Origin: Lentimicrobium sp. L6
GTDB lineage: Bacteria > Bacteroidota > Bacteroidia > Bacteroidales > UBA12170
NCBI RefSeq assembly: GCF_013166655.1
Contig: NZ_JABKCA010000007.1
Span: 1-64,000 of the forward strand
DNA: 64,000 nt
Direction of reading: 5' to 3'
Below the pieces are notes generated by a model. It ran no database searches and was not told the origin of the DNA. It saw only the letters and a program-made list of their open reading frames with translations. Shown here one piece after another: positions 55,608 through 64,000 of this stretch. The translations under genes were made by a program, and so were the position numbers. Position 1 is the first letter of the stretch, and every line of letters begins with the position of its first letter.

Positions 55608-56717
55608 CTACCTCAATAACTGATAAACTTTCCCCGGCATACATTTAATTACGCCCTCAAATTCAAGATTAAGTAATGTGGAAGCTAGTTTGCTACTCGT
55701 TAAACCACTTTTTCCCATTAATATATCGATAGCACATTGCTTATTTTCTCTCAATAAATCAACAATCTTTTGCTCCTCAGGTTTTAAATCTAAGAATAGT
55801 TTGTGTTGTATGTTTTTAGGTTTTTTGGTCAAGTCCCAGGACAATTGATAGAGGAGGTCTGCCGCATTTTCAACAAGAGCAGCCCTATTGGTTTTGATGA
55901 GGAAATTGCAGCCTCTCGAGAATTGATCTTCTGGTCGGCCAGGAATGGCATAGACATCACGGCTATAGGAGTTGGCAATGTCAGCTGTAATTAACGAGCC
56001 TCCTTTTTTTGCTGACTCAACCACCAAAGTCGCATCTGCCATTCCTGCAATGACTCTATTTCTCTGAGGAAAGTTAAAAGCATCGGGTTTGGTTCCAGAA
56101 ACAAATTCACTAATGATTCCACCTTTTATCTGCATTTCATCTGATAAGCCTCTATTCACAGCAGGATAAATGGTATCTAAGCCATGCGCCACAACGCCAA
56201 CCGTGGGTATTTTATGCTTGACACAAGCTTTGTGAGCCCGAGTATCAACTCCATAAGCCAAGCCGCTAACTACTAAAACCCCAGCATCCTTTAAGCCTTC
56301 CACTAAAGCGTCCGTGGTTTCTTTTCCTCTTTCGGTGATATTTCTTGTTCCTACTATGGCGAGGATTCTATCATAATTCAAAACGTCTATTCCTTTGTAA
56401 TAGATCAATAGAGGGCTATCCATGGCTTGTTTTAAGCGATATGGGTATTGGGCATCGTTGAAGAATAGTGCTTGTATGTTTTCCTTTTTGATGAAGGCCA
56501 ATTCTTTCTCGGCATCTGCTAAGATGGATTGTTCTGAGATAAGAGTGGCTAATTTACTACCAATTCCTTCTATTTTTTCTAAATGACTTTTCTTTTGTTT
56601 AAAAACGCCTTCGGCTCCTCTGCAATAGGCGACGAGTTTCTTTCCGTTTATGCTTCCAACTCCAGGTAATAGGCTGACGCCAATTTCATAGATAAGATCT
56701 TGATCGGTTTTTATCAT
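55608..56717 (-). CDS. dprA: DNA-processing protein A
   Basis: Loads RecA on single-stranded DNA during natural transformation and also processes incoming DNA. An N-terminal helix-hairpin-like region (LPGVGSINGKKL) precedes the Rossmann domain. Conserved blocks are VGTRNITERG, VVSGLAYGVDTRAH, GGIISEF, NFPQRNRVIAG, VVESAKKGGSLITA and AIPGRPED. A winged-helix-like tail ends the protein. The length (369) is normal. Other competence genes are not in the window. The -7 element is near-consensus (TATATTCG at 56742-56749). Confidence 0.95.
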   Translation of the reverse strand: MIKTDQDLIYEIGVSLLPGVGSINGKKLVAYCRGAEGVFKQKKSHLEKIEGIGSKLATLISEQSILADAEKELAFIKKENIQALFFNDAQYPYRLKQAMDSPLLIYYKGIDVLNYDRILAIVGTRNITERGKETTDALVEGLKDAGVLVVSGLAYGVDTRAHKACVKHKIPTVGVVAHGLDTIYPAVNRGLSDEMQIKGGIISEFVSGTKPDAFNFPQRNRVIAGMADATLVVESAKKGGSLITADIANSYSRDVYAIPGRPEDQFSRGCNFLIKTNRAALVENAADLLYQLSWDLTKKPKNIQHKLFLDLKPEEQKIVDLLRENKQCAIDILMGKSGLTSSKLASTLLNLEFEGVIKCMPGKVYQLLR

Positions 56718-56787
56718 GCTGTTATTCTTATTGTGGGAATGCGAATATACGGAAAATGACTGATCTTATTTCTCTTTGTGGTTAATT

Positions 56788-58227
56788 TTAACTTCCAATC
56801 AAATTCTCAACAGTAGCAATTTCAATATAAGAGGCTCCTATGGCTTGACCAAAATTCCCAGAGATAACAGCAATTAAATTATCCTTATTGAAGGTTTGCT
56901 TATGCTTTAGATTTTCTAGGGCCAAACGGATAAAGTTGGTGTGATCTTCTGGAACTTTCATGAAATCGATATGAACCCCATATGACAAGGCCAGTTTTCG
57001 CATAGTTTGGGCATTATAACATTGGGCATAAATGGTATGTCTTCCTCTATATGCTGCTAAAGAACGAATGGTGTTCCCGCTTGTCGTATCTGCAATAATG
57101 GCTTCCAAATCTAACTTTTCAGATGCCTCTACAATGACCTTTGTAAGTTGAGCAGCTACTTGCTCATTTATGGAATTACAATCTTTATTGAATTCCGACT
57201 CCAATTTAAGTTGAGATTTATAAGTAAGGGTGGTCCCTTCTACTTCTTTTGCAATACGAGTCATCATCTGTACTGATTCGAGAGGATACTTCCCATAGGC
57301 AGTTTCTCCACTTAGCATAATGGCATCCGTACCATCAAAAATAGCATTAGCAATGTCACTAACTTCTGCTCTTGTTGGGCGTGGATTTTCTATCATACTA
57401 TGTAGCATTTGTGTAGCAACAATTACTGGGCGGCGCTTTTTTATTGCAATATCAACCAATTGCTTCTGAACTAATGGAAGTTTTTCAGGAGATATTTCAA
57501 TGGCTAAATCTCCTCGTGCTACCATGACACCATAGCAAACATCTAAAATTTCCTCAATGTTTTTTACGCCTTGTTCGTTCTCTATTTTCGCTATAATACT
57601 AATATTACTATTCAACTCATCCAGGATATTTTGAACTGCAAAGACATCCTCTTTATTTCTTACAAAAGAATGAGCAATAAAGTCTACATTTTCTTCCACT
57701 GCAAATCGTATAAAGTCTTTGTCTTTTTCTGAAATTGATGGTAATTTGATATGGATTGAAGGGATGTTGACACTCTTTTTCCCAACGAATTTACCAGAGT
57801 TCATAACTTTGCAATCCAGATAGGTGGAGTGTTTCTTGATAACTTCTAATTCCATTTCACCATCATCAATGAGTATCTTGCTACCCTCAGGGATGTCTTC
57901 CACAAAATGAGAATAGTTTACTCCAATATATTCCTCTTTACAGGCCAATTCTCTATCACCAGTTAGTTTTACAATGTCGCCGTATTCAACTTTTATGGCC
58001 TCATCTAAAGGAAGTGTTCTTATTTCGGGGCCTTTGGTATCGACTAGGATGGCGATTTTGTCAGAAACGGCTCTTGCATTATTTATTATTTGTCGGCTAC
58101 CTTCAAAACTAGCATGTGCCGTGTTGATTCTGATGACATTCATGCCATTGTCGAATAGGTCTTTCAGGAATTCCACGGAACAATTCAGATCGGAAATGGT
58201 AGTGATGATTTTGGTTCTTTTTCTCAT
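56788..58227 (-). CDS. pyk: Pyruvate kinase
   Basis: Last step of glycolysis: phosphoenolpyruvate plus ADP to pyruvate plus ATP. The start at MRKRTKIITTISDLN is used, since the promoter lies within the longer frame. Motifs present: MNVIRINTAHAS, DTKGPEIRTL, IAKIENEQGVKNIEEIL, GVMVARGDLAIEI and ATQMLHSMIENPRPTRAEVSDIANAI. The C-terminal domain is about 350-479. The length (479) is typical. Single gene. Confidence 0.96.
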   Translation of the reverse strand: MRKRTKIITTISDLNCSVEFLKDLFDNGMNVIRINTAHASFEGSRQIINNARAVSDKIAILVDTKGPEIRTLPLDEAIKVEYGDIVKLTGDRELACKEEYIGVNYSHFVEDIPEGSKILIDDGEMELEVIKKHSTYLDCKVMNSGKFVGKKSVNIPSIHIKLPSISEKDKDFIRFAVEENVDFIAHSFVRNKEDVFAVQNILDELNSNISIIAKIENEQGVKNIEEILDVCYGVMVARGDLAIEISPEKLPLVQKQLVDIAIKKRRPVIVATQMLHSMIENPRPTRAEVSDIANAIFDGTDAIMLSGETAYGKYPLESVQMMTRIAKEVEGTTLTYKSQLKLESEFNKDCNSINEQVAAQLTKVIVEASEKLDLEAIIADTTSGNTIRSLAAYRGRHTIYAQCYNAQTMRKLALSYGVHIDFMKVPEDHTNFIRLALENLKHKQTFNKDNLIAVISGNFGQAIGASYIEIATVENLIGS

Positions 58228-58252
58228 ATTGGTTTTTGGTTTTGATCTACCG

Positions 58253-58260
58253 CAAAGATA
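58253..58260 (-). promoter_or_regulatory. -7 promoter element of pyk
   Basis: Minus-strand TATCTTTG is 25 bases before the chosen ATG and inside the longer frame. Confidence 0.6.
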
Positions 58261-58427
58261 GGTAATCAATTGATGATATTCACTGTTATTCTGTGCTTTA
58301 AGTTGAAAAAATACTTATTGATTGTTTTATATTAAAGGTGTTTAGAAATCACATCATCTCTTTTAAGTTGTAAAATCATTGAAAAACAGGGTGTTTAATT
58401 CTAATGATAATTATATTCTAAAATCAT

Positions 58428-58435
58428 TATCTTTG
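58428..58435 (+). promoter_or_regulatory. -7 promoter element close to the glycosyltransferase start
   Basis: TATCTTTG ends 6 bases before the ATG at 58442, implying a leaderless or near-leaderless mRNA. Confidence 0.55.
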
Positions 58436-58441
58436 TATGCT

Positions 58442-59503
58442 ATGCCCAAAACCTTAAACATACTATTTTCTCCTTTAGATTGGGGATTAGGACACGCTTC
58501 TCGTTCCTTACCTTTGCTTCAATATTTGGAGGCAGAAGGTCATCACTTGATGATTGGGGTAAATCAGCTCACCAAATCTTTCTTGCAAGAACATATATCT
58601 AGAGCTGAGTTTTTTGATATGTCATCCTATGGAATTACTTATTCAAAATCAGCTTCTTTTATCACTTTTGCGGCATTGGCGCCACGTATCTTAAAAGCTA
58701 AAAAGAAGGAGTCTGAATGGGTGAAGGATTTTGTGTATGGTCATAAGGTAGACTTGATTATTTCTGATAGCCGTTTTGGTTTTCGACATCCAGAAATCAA
58801 AAGTGTGATAATTAGTCATCAGCTTAATTTACAATTTCCTAAAGGTTGGGCAAAAGTGGGTAAGCGAGCTCAAAAAGTAAACGAGAAATGGTTAAACGAG
58901 TTTGATGAGGTATGGATTCCTGACGAAGAGAATCATTATCTATCTGGAGATTTGTCAAATAGTAGCCTCCTCAAATCACGTTTTATTGGTATACAAAGCA
59001 GGATGATAAAAGAGGAGTCTGAGCGACCAGAATCAGATCCTTATATTTTGTGTATTCTTTCGGGACCCGAGCCACAGAGAAGTATCTTGGAGAAAAATAT
59101 CCGTCAGCAGTCACCCCAAATTAGAGAACATGTAGTAATTGTTGGAGGAAGGCCTGATAAGCCATGCAAAATTTTTAATTGTGCCAATACCACTTACCAC
59201 CATCATCTTGATACAAAAACATTAGCTCAGTATATTCAACATGCCGATTTGGTGATTTCTCGTTCCGGCTATTCCAGTTTAATGGATTATTATCAATTAG
59301 AATGTAAGAAGATGTTTCTGATACCTAGCCCAGGACAAACAGAACAAATCTATCTAGCTAAGCGAATGAAAGAAATGGGAATTTGTGATTTTTCACTTCA
59401 GAAGTCTTTTTCTTTGGTGGAAATAATAAAAAGTGAAGAGGTTTGGGAGGGTTTTAATAATGAACTCAAGCCATTGGACCTGTCAAGATTGCTTCATTTT
59501 TAA
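58442..59503 (+). CDS. Glycosyltransferase family 28-like protein
   Basis: A GT-B glycosyltransferase related to the MurG/UDP-glycosyltransferase type, annotated in Bacteroidota as family-28-like. The N-terminal half opens with NILFSPLDWGLGHASRSLPLL, an H-A-S-R donor-loop pattern. The C-terminal half has VIVGGRPD and HADLVISRSGYSSLMDYYQLECKKMFLIPSPGQTEQ, the sugar-nucleotide site. It has no membrane helix. The start is placed at MPKTLNILFSP, because the promoter overlaps the 21-residue extension. Substrate unknown; a lipid- or sugar-linked envelope role is likely. Confidence 0.87.
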   Translation: MPKTLNILFSPLDWGLGHASRSLPLLQYLEAEGHHLMIGVNQLTKSFLQEHISRAEFFDMSSYGITYSKSASFITFAALAPRILKAKKKESEWVKDFVYGHKVDLIISDSRFGFRHPEIKSVIISHQLNLQFPKGWAKVGKRAQKVNEKWLNEFDEVWIPDEENHYLSGDLSNSSLLKSRFIGIQSRMIKEESERPESDPYILCILSGPEPQRSILEKNIRQQSPQIREHVVIVGGRPDKPCKIFNCANTTYHHHLDTKTLAQYIQHADLVISRSGYSSLMDYYQLECKKMFLIPSPGQTEQIYLAKRMKEMGICDFSLQKSFSLVEIIKSEEVWEGFNNELKPLDLSRLLHF

Positions 59504-59606
59504 CTAGAACTACTTGGTCCCAGCTTTGATACTCAGTATTCCCCCTAAATAATTCATAAGACTTTCTAAATAACGTTAATCTTATTTATAATAACTTTAA
59601 ATTACC

Positions 59607-59614
59607 TATTTTTG
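59607..59614 (+). promoter_or_regulatory. -7 promoter element of the Mrp-like gene
   Basis: TATTTTTG matches the consensus, 21 bases before the ATG. Confidence 0.6.
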
Positions 59615-59635
59615 CAGCCTTAAAAATGATCAATT

Positions 59636-60745
59636 ATGTCAATTACAAAAGAGAATATTCTTGAATCACTGAAGAAAGTATTGTATTTCCCTAAAGCCAA
59701 TAATGTGGTGGATTTAAATATGGTAGAGAATCTTCAGGTTGATGGTAAGAAGGTAAGTTTTGCTTTGGTTTATCCAGAAGCTAATGATAAAAATGCTCAT
59801 ATTATGAAAGATGCTGCCGATAGAACGATTAAGGCAGATTTAGGGGACGATTTATTACTACAAATCGAAACGCTTTCGGAGCAACAAGCAGGTCGTGGCC
59901 CATTGGGGAAAGTAAAAAATATTATTGCTGTAGCTTCTGGAAAAGGTGGAGTTGGTAAATCTACTGTAGCCACTAACTTGGCATTAGCTTTGGCAAAAAC
60001 AGGAGCCAAGGTGGGTTTGTTAGATGCCGATATCTATGGGCCCTCGATGCCTATCATGATGGGACTTAAAGGCGAAAAGCCTGGTGCCGTTGAGGATGGA
60101 GGAAAAACTAAAATTCTTCCAATTGAAAAATTCGGAGTTAAAATGCTTTCTATTGGTTTCTTTATTGAGGAAAATAAAGCCCTAATGTGGAGAGGATCTA
60201 TGGCTAGTAATGCTTTACAGCAATTGTTTAACGATGCTGTTTGGGGTGAACTAGATTATATGGTTCTTGATTTGCCTCCAGGGACAGGAGATATTCATTT
60301 GACATTGGTACAATCAGTACCTGTTACAGGAGCTGTAATTGTTACCACCCCTCAAAACGTGGCATTGGCAGATGTTCGTAAAGCTGCAGATATGTTTAAT
60401 AACCAAAATATTAATGTTCCTATTTTAGGAGTGGTTGAGAATATGGCTTATTTTACTCCTGCTGAATTGCCAGACAATAAGTATTATATCTTTGGTAAAG
60501 GAGGAGGTCAGATCGTAGCTAATGAGTTAAATGTAGACCTTATTGGTCAATTACCCATTGTAGAAGCAATTGCGGTAGGCGGAGATTCAGGAGTTCCTGT
60601 AGTAATGGACGAAAACTCACCTGTTACAGCGGAGTTTATGAAAATGGCTGTCACTTTAAAAGCTAAAGTTGAAGCACGTAATGTTGAAATGGCACCAACT
60701 CCAATTGTCCAGATTGATCCAAATGCAAATTGTGCTACAGACTAA
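59636..60745 (+). CDS. Mrp/NBP35-family iron-sulfur carrier-like P-loop protein
   Basis: A deviant Walker P-loop NTPase that carries Fe-S clusters. An N-terminal DUF59-like domain (about 1-80) precedes the Walker A loop ASGKGGVGKST at about 100-110, with DADIYGPSMP and LDLPPGTGDIHLTL following. The normal CxxC pair in the VENM region is missing here: the stretch reads VVENMAYFTPAELPDNKYYI, and the only Cys is near the C-terminus (NANCATD). This pattern probably holds more widely in Bacteroidota. Nfu-like gene 42 bases downstream has its own promoter. Confidence 0.92.
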   Translation: MSITKENILESLKKVLYFPKANNVVDLNMVENLQVDGKKVSFALVYPEANDKNAHIMKDAADRTIKADLGDDLLLQIETLSEQQAGRGPLGKVKNIIAVASGKGGVGKSTVATNLALALAKTGAKVGLLDADIYGPSMPIMMGLKGEKPGAVEDGGKTKILPIEKFGVKMLSIGFFIEENKALMWRGSMASNALQQLFNDAVWGELDYMVLDLPPGTGDIHLTLVQSVPVTGAVIVTTPQNVALADVRKAADMFNNQNINVPILGVVENMAYFTPAELPDNKYYIFGKGGGQIVANELNVDLIGQLPIVEAIAVGGDSGVPVVMDENSPVTAEFMKMAVTLKAKVEARNVEMAPTPIVQIDPNANCATD

Positions 60746-60757
60746 TCAAATTTTAAC

Positions 60758-60765
60758 TATTTTTG
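60758..60765 (+). promoter_or_regulatory. -7 promoter element of the Nfu-like gene
   Basis: TATTTTTG matches the consensus, 22 bases before the ATG. Confidence 0.6.
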
Positions 60766-60787
60766 CACTCTTTTAAAACAGAATAAT

Positions 60788-61042
60788 ATGGCTAGCAATA
60801 AAGCAGATTTAGAACGTAAAGTACAGGGAATCATAGAGCAAATAAGACCTTACCTTCAGAATGATGGTGGTGATATTAAGTTTATTGAAATCACCGACGA
60901 AAACATTGTAAATGTTGAGTTATTAGGTGCATGTGGTTCTTGCCCATACAGTACAATGACCTTAAAGAACGGTGTTGAGGAAGCGGTTAAAAAAGCACTT
61001 CCAGAAATCAAATCCGTAGAGGCTATTAATGTAGGAATGTAA
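60788..61042 (+). CDS. NifU C-terminal-domain (Nfu-like) Fe-S scaffold
   Basis: A single-domain protein (84 residues) of the NifU_C/NfuA type, which binds one [4Fe-4S] cluster shared by two subunits. The cluster ligands are C49 and C52 in GACGSCPYST. It is cytoplasmic. Its position after the Mrp-like gene suggests the two act in Fe-S maturation together, although each has a promoter. Terminator follows. Confidence 0.93.
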   Translation: MASNKADLERKVQGIIEQIRPYLQNDGGDIKFIEITDENIVNVELLGACGSCPYSTMTLKNGVEEAVKKALPEIKSVEAINVGM

Positions 61043-61067
61043 GATTCTAAGAAAATTTTAAATAAAG

Positions 61068-61096
61068 AAACCGAGCATTATTTGTTCGGTTTTTTT
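61068..61096 (+). terminator. Rho-independent terminator of the Nfu-like gene
   Basis: The stem AAACCGAGCA/TGTTCGGTTT, with one G-T pair, runs into seven T. It lies 25 bases after the stop. Confidence 0.85.
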
Positions 61097-61207
61097 ATGT
61101 CTTCATGTGTTTGGATTGATTTCATTGTTAGAAGAAAAATATTCTTAATAATAAGATTACTAGGGTTTTAATGTGGATAGAAACAGGGAAGAGTGTATCA
61201 AGAGTGT

Positions 61208-62032
61208 CTAGTTCTTATCTTCTAACATAATAAATGCATCTTCAGCTACTTCAATGCTATGATAATCTACATTATAATGTAAATAATTGAAATGACTCCT
61301 CTTTTCTGGTGGTAGTTGATTCCAAATATAAGTGTTGAGCATTAAATCGTAAACATAGGAGGCATGAGTTTTACCCATATCAGAAGCAAAATCATATATG
61401 TCTTCTAATTCTATATCGTATTTGGTATACTGGTATTTATAATCAAAACTCCAGTCTTCTTGATAATAATCTCCGAAAACTTCATCTGTAATAAATTGCT
61501 CATCAAAATAAGTATAGCCCTGTATGGAATCTTTCATGGAAATCTCAAACCAAGTACTTAACGCTATTAATTGATACTCGATTTCTTTATTTCTTTTCAT
61601 GAAATTAATTTGTTCTTCAATTAGATATTTGGCAGTATCTTCAGTCAATTCCATTTGAGCAAATTGAACGATATAAGATGTGCTCTGGGAATCAAGAAAC
61701 TCATTGAGAGCATCAGGGAAGTATACATTCAATCCATATTCTTTCGCTTGGCTGGTGAAGCTTTTATAATAGAGTTCTAAAAAAGCGCTATCCGAAATAT
61801 GTTGAATATATTTACTACTAAAGAATCTAGCGGAGTCTATATTGTTATAATTTCCATAGGGCAGACCTTTTTCGTTAAACATATAGAGGATGTCAGGAGG
61901 CACGAGCATTACTGAAGTGGTTTTCGCCTCTCCTTCGATAAATTGTAAAGCCAATTTACGTTCCATGGTACAGGAACTAAAAAACACTCCAAAACCAATA
62001 AATCCTAATATGATTTTTAATGATATTTTCAT
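61208..62032 (-). CDS. Hypothetical lipoprotein
   Basis: Not recognised. The start is the ATG giving MKISLKIILGFIGFGVFFSSC, with lipobox FSSC, so the mature protein is lipid-anchored. An earlier start ten codons upstream lacks support. The 250-residue mature part is mostly helical and rich in Tyr, Asp and Glu (YYQEDWSFDYKYQYTKYDIE), with no repeats. Translation may be from a near-leaderless mRNA: a near-consensus -7 (TATTTTCG) ends 5 bases upstream of the ATG. It lies downstream of an Omp85-like gene in the same direction, so an envelope-assembly role is plausible but unproven. Confidence 0.65.
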   Translation of the reverse strand: MKISLKIILGFIGFGVFFSSCTMERKLALQFIEGEAKTTSVMLVPPDILYMFNEKGLPYGNYNNIDSARFFSSKYIQHISDSAFLELYYKSFTSQAKEYGLNVYFPDALNEFLDSQSTSYIVQFAQMELTEDTAKYLIEEQINFMKRNKEIEYQLIALSTWFEISMKDSIQGYTYFDEQFITDEVFGDYYQEDWSFDYKYQYTKYDIELEDIYDFASDMGKTHASYVYDLMLNTYIWNQLPPEKRSHFNYLHYNVDYHSIEVAEDAFIMLEDKN

Positions 62033-62159
62033 CGCTGCGAAAATAAGCAATTTTAATGCCATTCTATAATTCTTAAATTCAAAAGAATTCCTAAAATTAG
62101 TTTAGGTGATAGGGTTTTTAAGGGAGTTATGGTTATTATAGCTTAACAATTGTATTCGC

Positions 62160-64000
62160 CTAGAAAGGATAACCAATACCAAAGCTCCAATAGATATCTG
62201 AGATATGAGCCTTGGGTAATACAAATCTATCACCATTGTCTTTTGCTGGATCTATAAATTTAGCCGCTCCATCGAGCCGGATAATGAAAAAATCTAAATC
62301 CAATCTAAATCCAATTCCTCCATCCATAGCAAACTGTTTATAGAAAGTATCGAGGTTGAATTTTCCTCCTTCAAAGGCATCACTTTTGTATAATTGCCAT
62401 ATATTTCCAATATCAATAAACGCTGCTCCTTTTAAATAGCTGTATAATGGAAATCGATATTCTAGGTTGGCTTCGATTTTTATATCACCCATTTTATCAT
62501 AACCTGGGCCATAAGGGTTTTTGTAAATGCCAGGTCCTAAATCTCTATATGCCCATGCTCTCATTCCATTAGCTCCTCCACCATAAAAGCCTTTTTCGAA
62601 AGGTAACGCTAAACTATTTCCATAGGGTAATCCAAGTCCTGTGTTGAATCGGTAAATAATGCCCTGTCGGTTGGTGAGTGCAATATAGTGGCGGTAGTCT
62701 AATTCTAATTTTAAATATTGGGCATACCTAATTCCAAAAACAGTATAATATCCGTTTGTTTTTTTAGCATTGAACAATTCCGATAAACCATAGGATAGAT
62801 TCCCTGCAGCTTCAAAACGGGCATTGAAAAACTTAAAGCTCTTATGTTTTCGGATTTCTTGAGAGTTATAAATGAAATCATATTTTAAAGCAGCAATAAA
62901 GTGGTCTTGGTATTGATCTTTATAGCGTAGATTACTAATGGTATCGAGGGCTGCTTGAAATTCATCCGAGGGGTAGATTTTAATTACGCTCACGTCTAGA
63001 GCTGTGAGTCGGTGAAAAACAAATTTCTTTTGTCTCCACTCATAACCAAACTGAAAGCTAGTTAGATGTCGTTTGTAGGAGGGGCGAAGCTGGTAATTAT
63101 ACCCAAATTGGATAACAGTTTGAGGTTTGAAGTATTTTGGAAATCGGCTCTGTTTGATAGGAACGATAAAGCTTGGGCTATAAATACTCAATAAAACCCC
63201 ATATTCCAGAGTGTTGAAGAATAAAAACTTACTAGTATTTTCATATCCATTATATTTCCTGTTCTCAAATGCTGTTGTGAGTCGAAGACTTAATAGTTCT
63301 CCTCCTCTAAAAAGACTTTTATTTCCATAGTGAACCCCTAATCTTACTCCCAAATCCCCACTGGAGTTGGTTCCGTCGGTCTCTAAAGTATAGTATTGAA
63401 GTTTGCTACGATATAATTTAATGTGAGTGTCTAGTTTGTCGTTTGAAGAATCCTCAGTTGTTCTGTAATTAATATCTATATATTTAAATGTAGGAAAGCG
63501 ATTGAGTTTTTGATAGGTTTCTTTTAGGTCGCGACTATTAAAATCCTCATCAGGCTCAATAAAAATGGATTGAGCAATGACATTTGGGTTAACTCTGAGT
63601 TTGTTTTTATAGAGAAAATGGTAGGTACCTATGGCTTTTGCTTTTCTGGTTGTTGCTAAGTCCACTACTAATGTATCGTAAGCTTGATTAAGTTTCTGAT
63701 CGGTTTCGTAGTCTGTATAGATATAGACATTATCTATTTTGTAACGTGTAAAATGACCAGTTATGGTATCTGAATCTTTTGAAAGTGGAGGGTTAATTTT
63801 GGTTATGATATGAACTTGATGATTATTCAATGCAGTATCAACCAGGTAGTTTATATATTCGGGGTTAAACTTAAAATAGCCTTGATTCCTAAGGGTTTCT
63901 GAGATTCTTGTTCTTTCATCATCAAGTGTGTAAGTATTGAAGTCATCTCCTGCTTTTAATAGGCTTCCAGATTGAATATCAATTTCTGATAGGGTTGTGT
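62160..64000 (-). CDS. TamA/BamA-like Omp85 outer-membrane protein (5' end off window)
   Basis: A POTRA-plus-barrel protein of the Omp85 superfamily that assembles or transports outer-membrane proteins. The frame stays open to the right edge: it can be read from 63998 as TTLSEIDIQSGSLLKAGDDF, a POTRA-like start, so a TTG at 63830 is not the real start. POTRA-like repeats continue (QSIFIEPDEDFNSRDLKETYQKL). The barrel has the lid motif ANGMRAWAYRDLGPG (cf. VRGF), repeated aromatic strands, and ends in SFGIGYPF with the terminal Phe typical of outer-membrane barrels. Its partner in the TAM/BAM system is not in the window. Confidence 0.87.
   Translation of the reverse strand, partial: TTLSEIDIQSGSLLKAGDDFNTYTLDDERTRISETLRNQGYFKFNPEYINYLVDTALNNHQVHIITKINPPLSKDSDTITGHFTRYKIDNVYIYTDYETDQKLNQAYDTLVVDLATTRKAKAIGTYHFLYKNKLRVNPNVIAQSIFIEPDEDFNSRDLKETYQKLNRFPTFKYIDINYRTTEDSSNDKLDTHIKLYRSKLQYYTLETDGTNSSGDLGVRLGVHYGNKSLFRGGELLSLRLTTAFENRKYNGYENTSKFLFFNTLEYGVLLSIYSPSFIVPIKQSRFPKYFKPQTVIQFGYNYQLRPSYKRHLTSFQFGYEWRQKKFVFHRLTALDVSVIKIYPSDEFQAALDTISNLRYKDQYQDHFIAALKYDFIYNSQEIRKHKSFKFFNARFEAAGNLSYGLSELFNAKKTNGYYTVFGIRYAQYLKLELDYRHYIALTNRQGIIYRFNTGLGLPYGNSLALPFEKGFYGGGANGMRAWAYRDLGPGIYKNPYGPGYDKMGDIKIEANLEYRFPLYSYLKGAAFIDIGNIWQLYKSDAFEGGKFNLDTFYKQFAMDGGIGFRLDLDFFIIRLDGAAKFIDPAKDNGDRFVLPKAHISDIYWSFGIGYPF

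Noticed and set aside
63828-63830. TTG as the start codon of the Omp85-like gene
   Set aside because: The frame stays open upstream to the window edge with POTRA-like sequence, so the gene is simply cut off.
1-64000. tRNA, rRNA or riboswitch genes
   Set aside because: No intergenic stretch showed a convincing tRNA T-loop with cloverleaf pairing, rRNA sequence or known riboswitch core by eye; a covariance search would be decisive.

Overview
This window is chromosomal DNA from a member of the Bacteroidota. It is AT-rich. Several secreted proteins end in a type IX secretion (T9SS) C-terminal sorting domain. Signal peptides often end in F-x-Q or A-Q. Start codons are mostly not preceded by Shine-Dalgarno sequences, and at least 22 genes have the phylum's -7 promoter octamer TAnnTTTG just upstream. 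The genus cannot be fixed from sequence alone. An anaerobic or facultative, free-living relative of the Bacteroidales/Marinilabiliales-type lineages is a reasonable inference. I saw no rRNA, tRNA, CRISPR array, prophage or complete insertion sequence.

Layout. 0-7 kb: a small secreted protein, a complete MacAB-like export operon on the minus strand (ATPase, an unannotated 59-residue protein, two FtsX-type permeases, membrane-fusion protein) closed by a clear terminator, then a divergent family-7 aldehyde dehydrogenase. 7-16 kb: a free-methionine sulfoxide reductase, a YqiA-like hydrolase, tyrS, a SWIM/SNF2 helicase-like protein, a DUF4136 lipoprotein, an M23 peptidase-like protein and an EamA transporter. 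16.5-24.4 kb: one giant (2609-residue) acidic T9SS surface protein built from repeated modules, with strongly T-ending codon choice. 24.5-26 kb: a DjlA-like TerB/DnaJ protein overlapping a YkgJ-type Cys-cluster protein, then a gene-free stretch holding a MITE-like element. 26.3-34 kb: a redox block with a histidine kinase coupled to an iron alcohol dehydrogenase, a secreted arylsulfotransferase-like protein, and a molybdopterin oxidoreductase overlapping an Fe-S/membrane-anchor fusion. 34-43 kb: small accessory genes, a CpeT-like secreted protein, an acyl-CoA ligase, an exosortase and a PorE-like OmpA protein. 42-48 kb: housekeeping genes (dus, leucyl aminopeptidase, frr, FAH-family hydrolase, prfC). 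47.7-51.7 kb: an accessory patch with an AAA ATPase/nuclease-like gene preceded by paired palindromic repeats, and a T9SS GloVer-repeat gene interrupted by an in-frame stop in its signal peptide. 51.8-61 kb: housekeeping again (nadE, rpe, rbfA, methyltransferase, dprA, pyk, glycosyltransferase, Mrp, Nfu). 61-64 kb: a lipoprotein and the 3' part of an Omp85/TamA-like gene that runs off the right edge.

Most genes are single units or pairs. The clearest functional groups are the export operon, the molybdoenzyme pair, the ADH-kinase pair and the Mrp-Nfu iron-sulfur neighbourhood. Cell-envelope themes recur: T9SS cargo, a PorE-like anchor, an exosortase, Omp85 and lipoproteins. The most unusual signals are the 59-residue protein in the export operon, the 307-bp inverted-repeat element, the repeats upstream of the AAA ATPase, and the nonsense codon in the GloVer gene.
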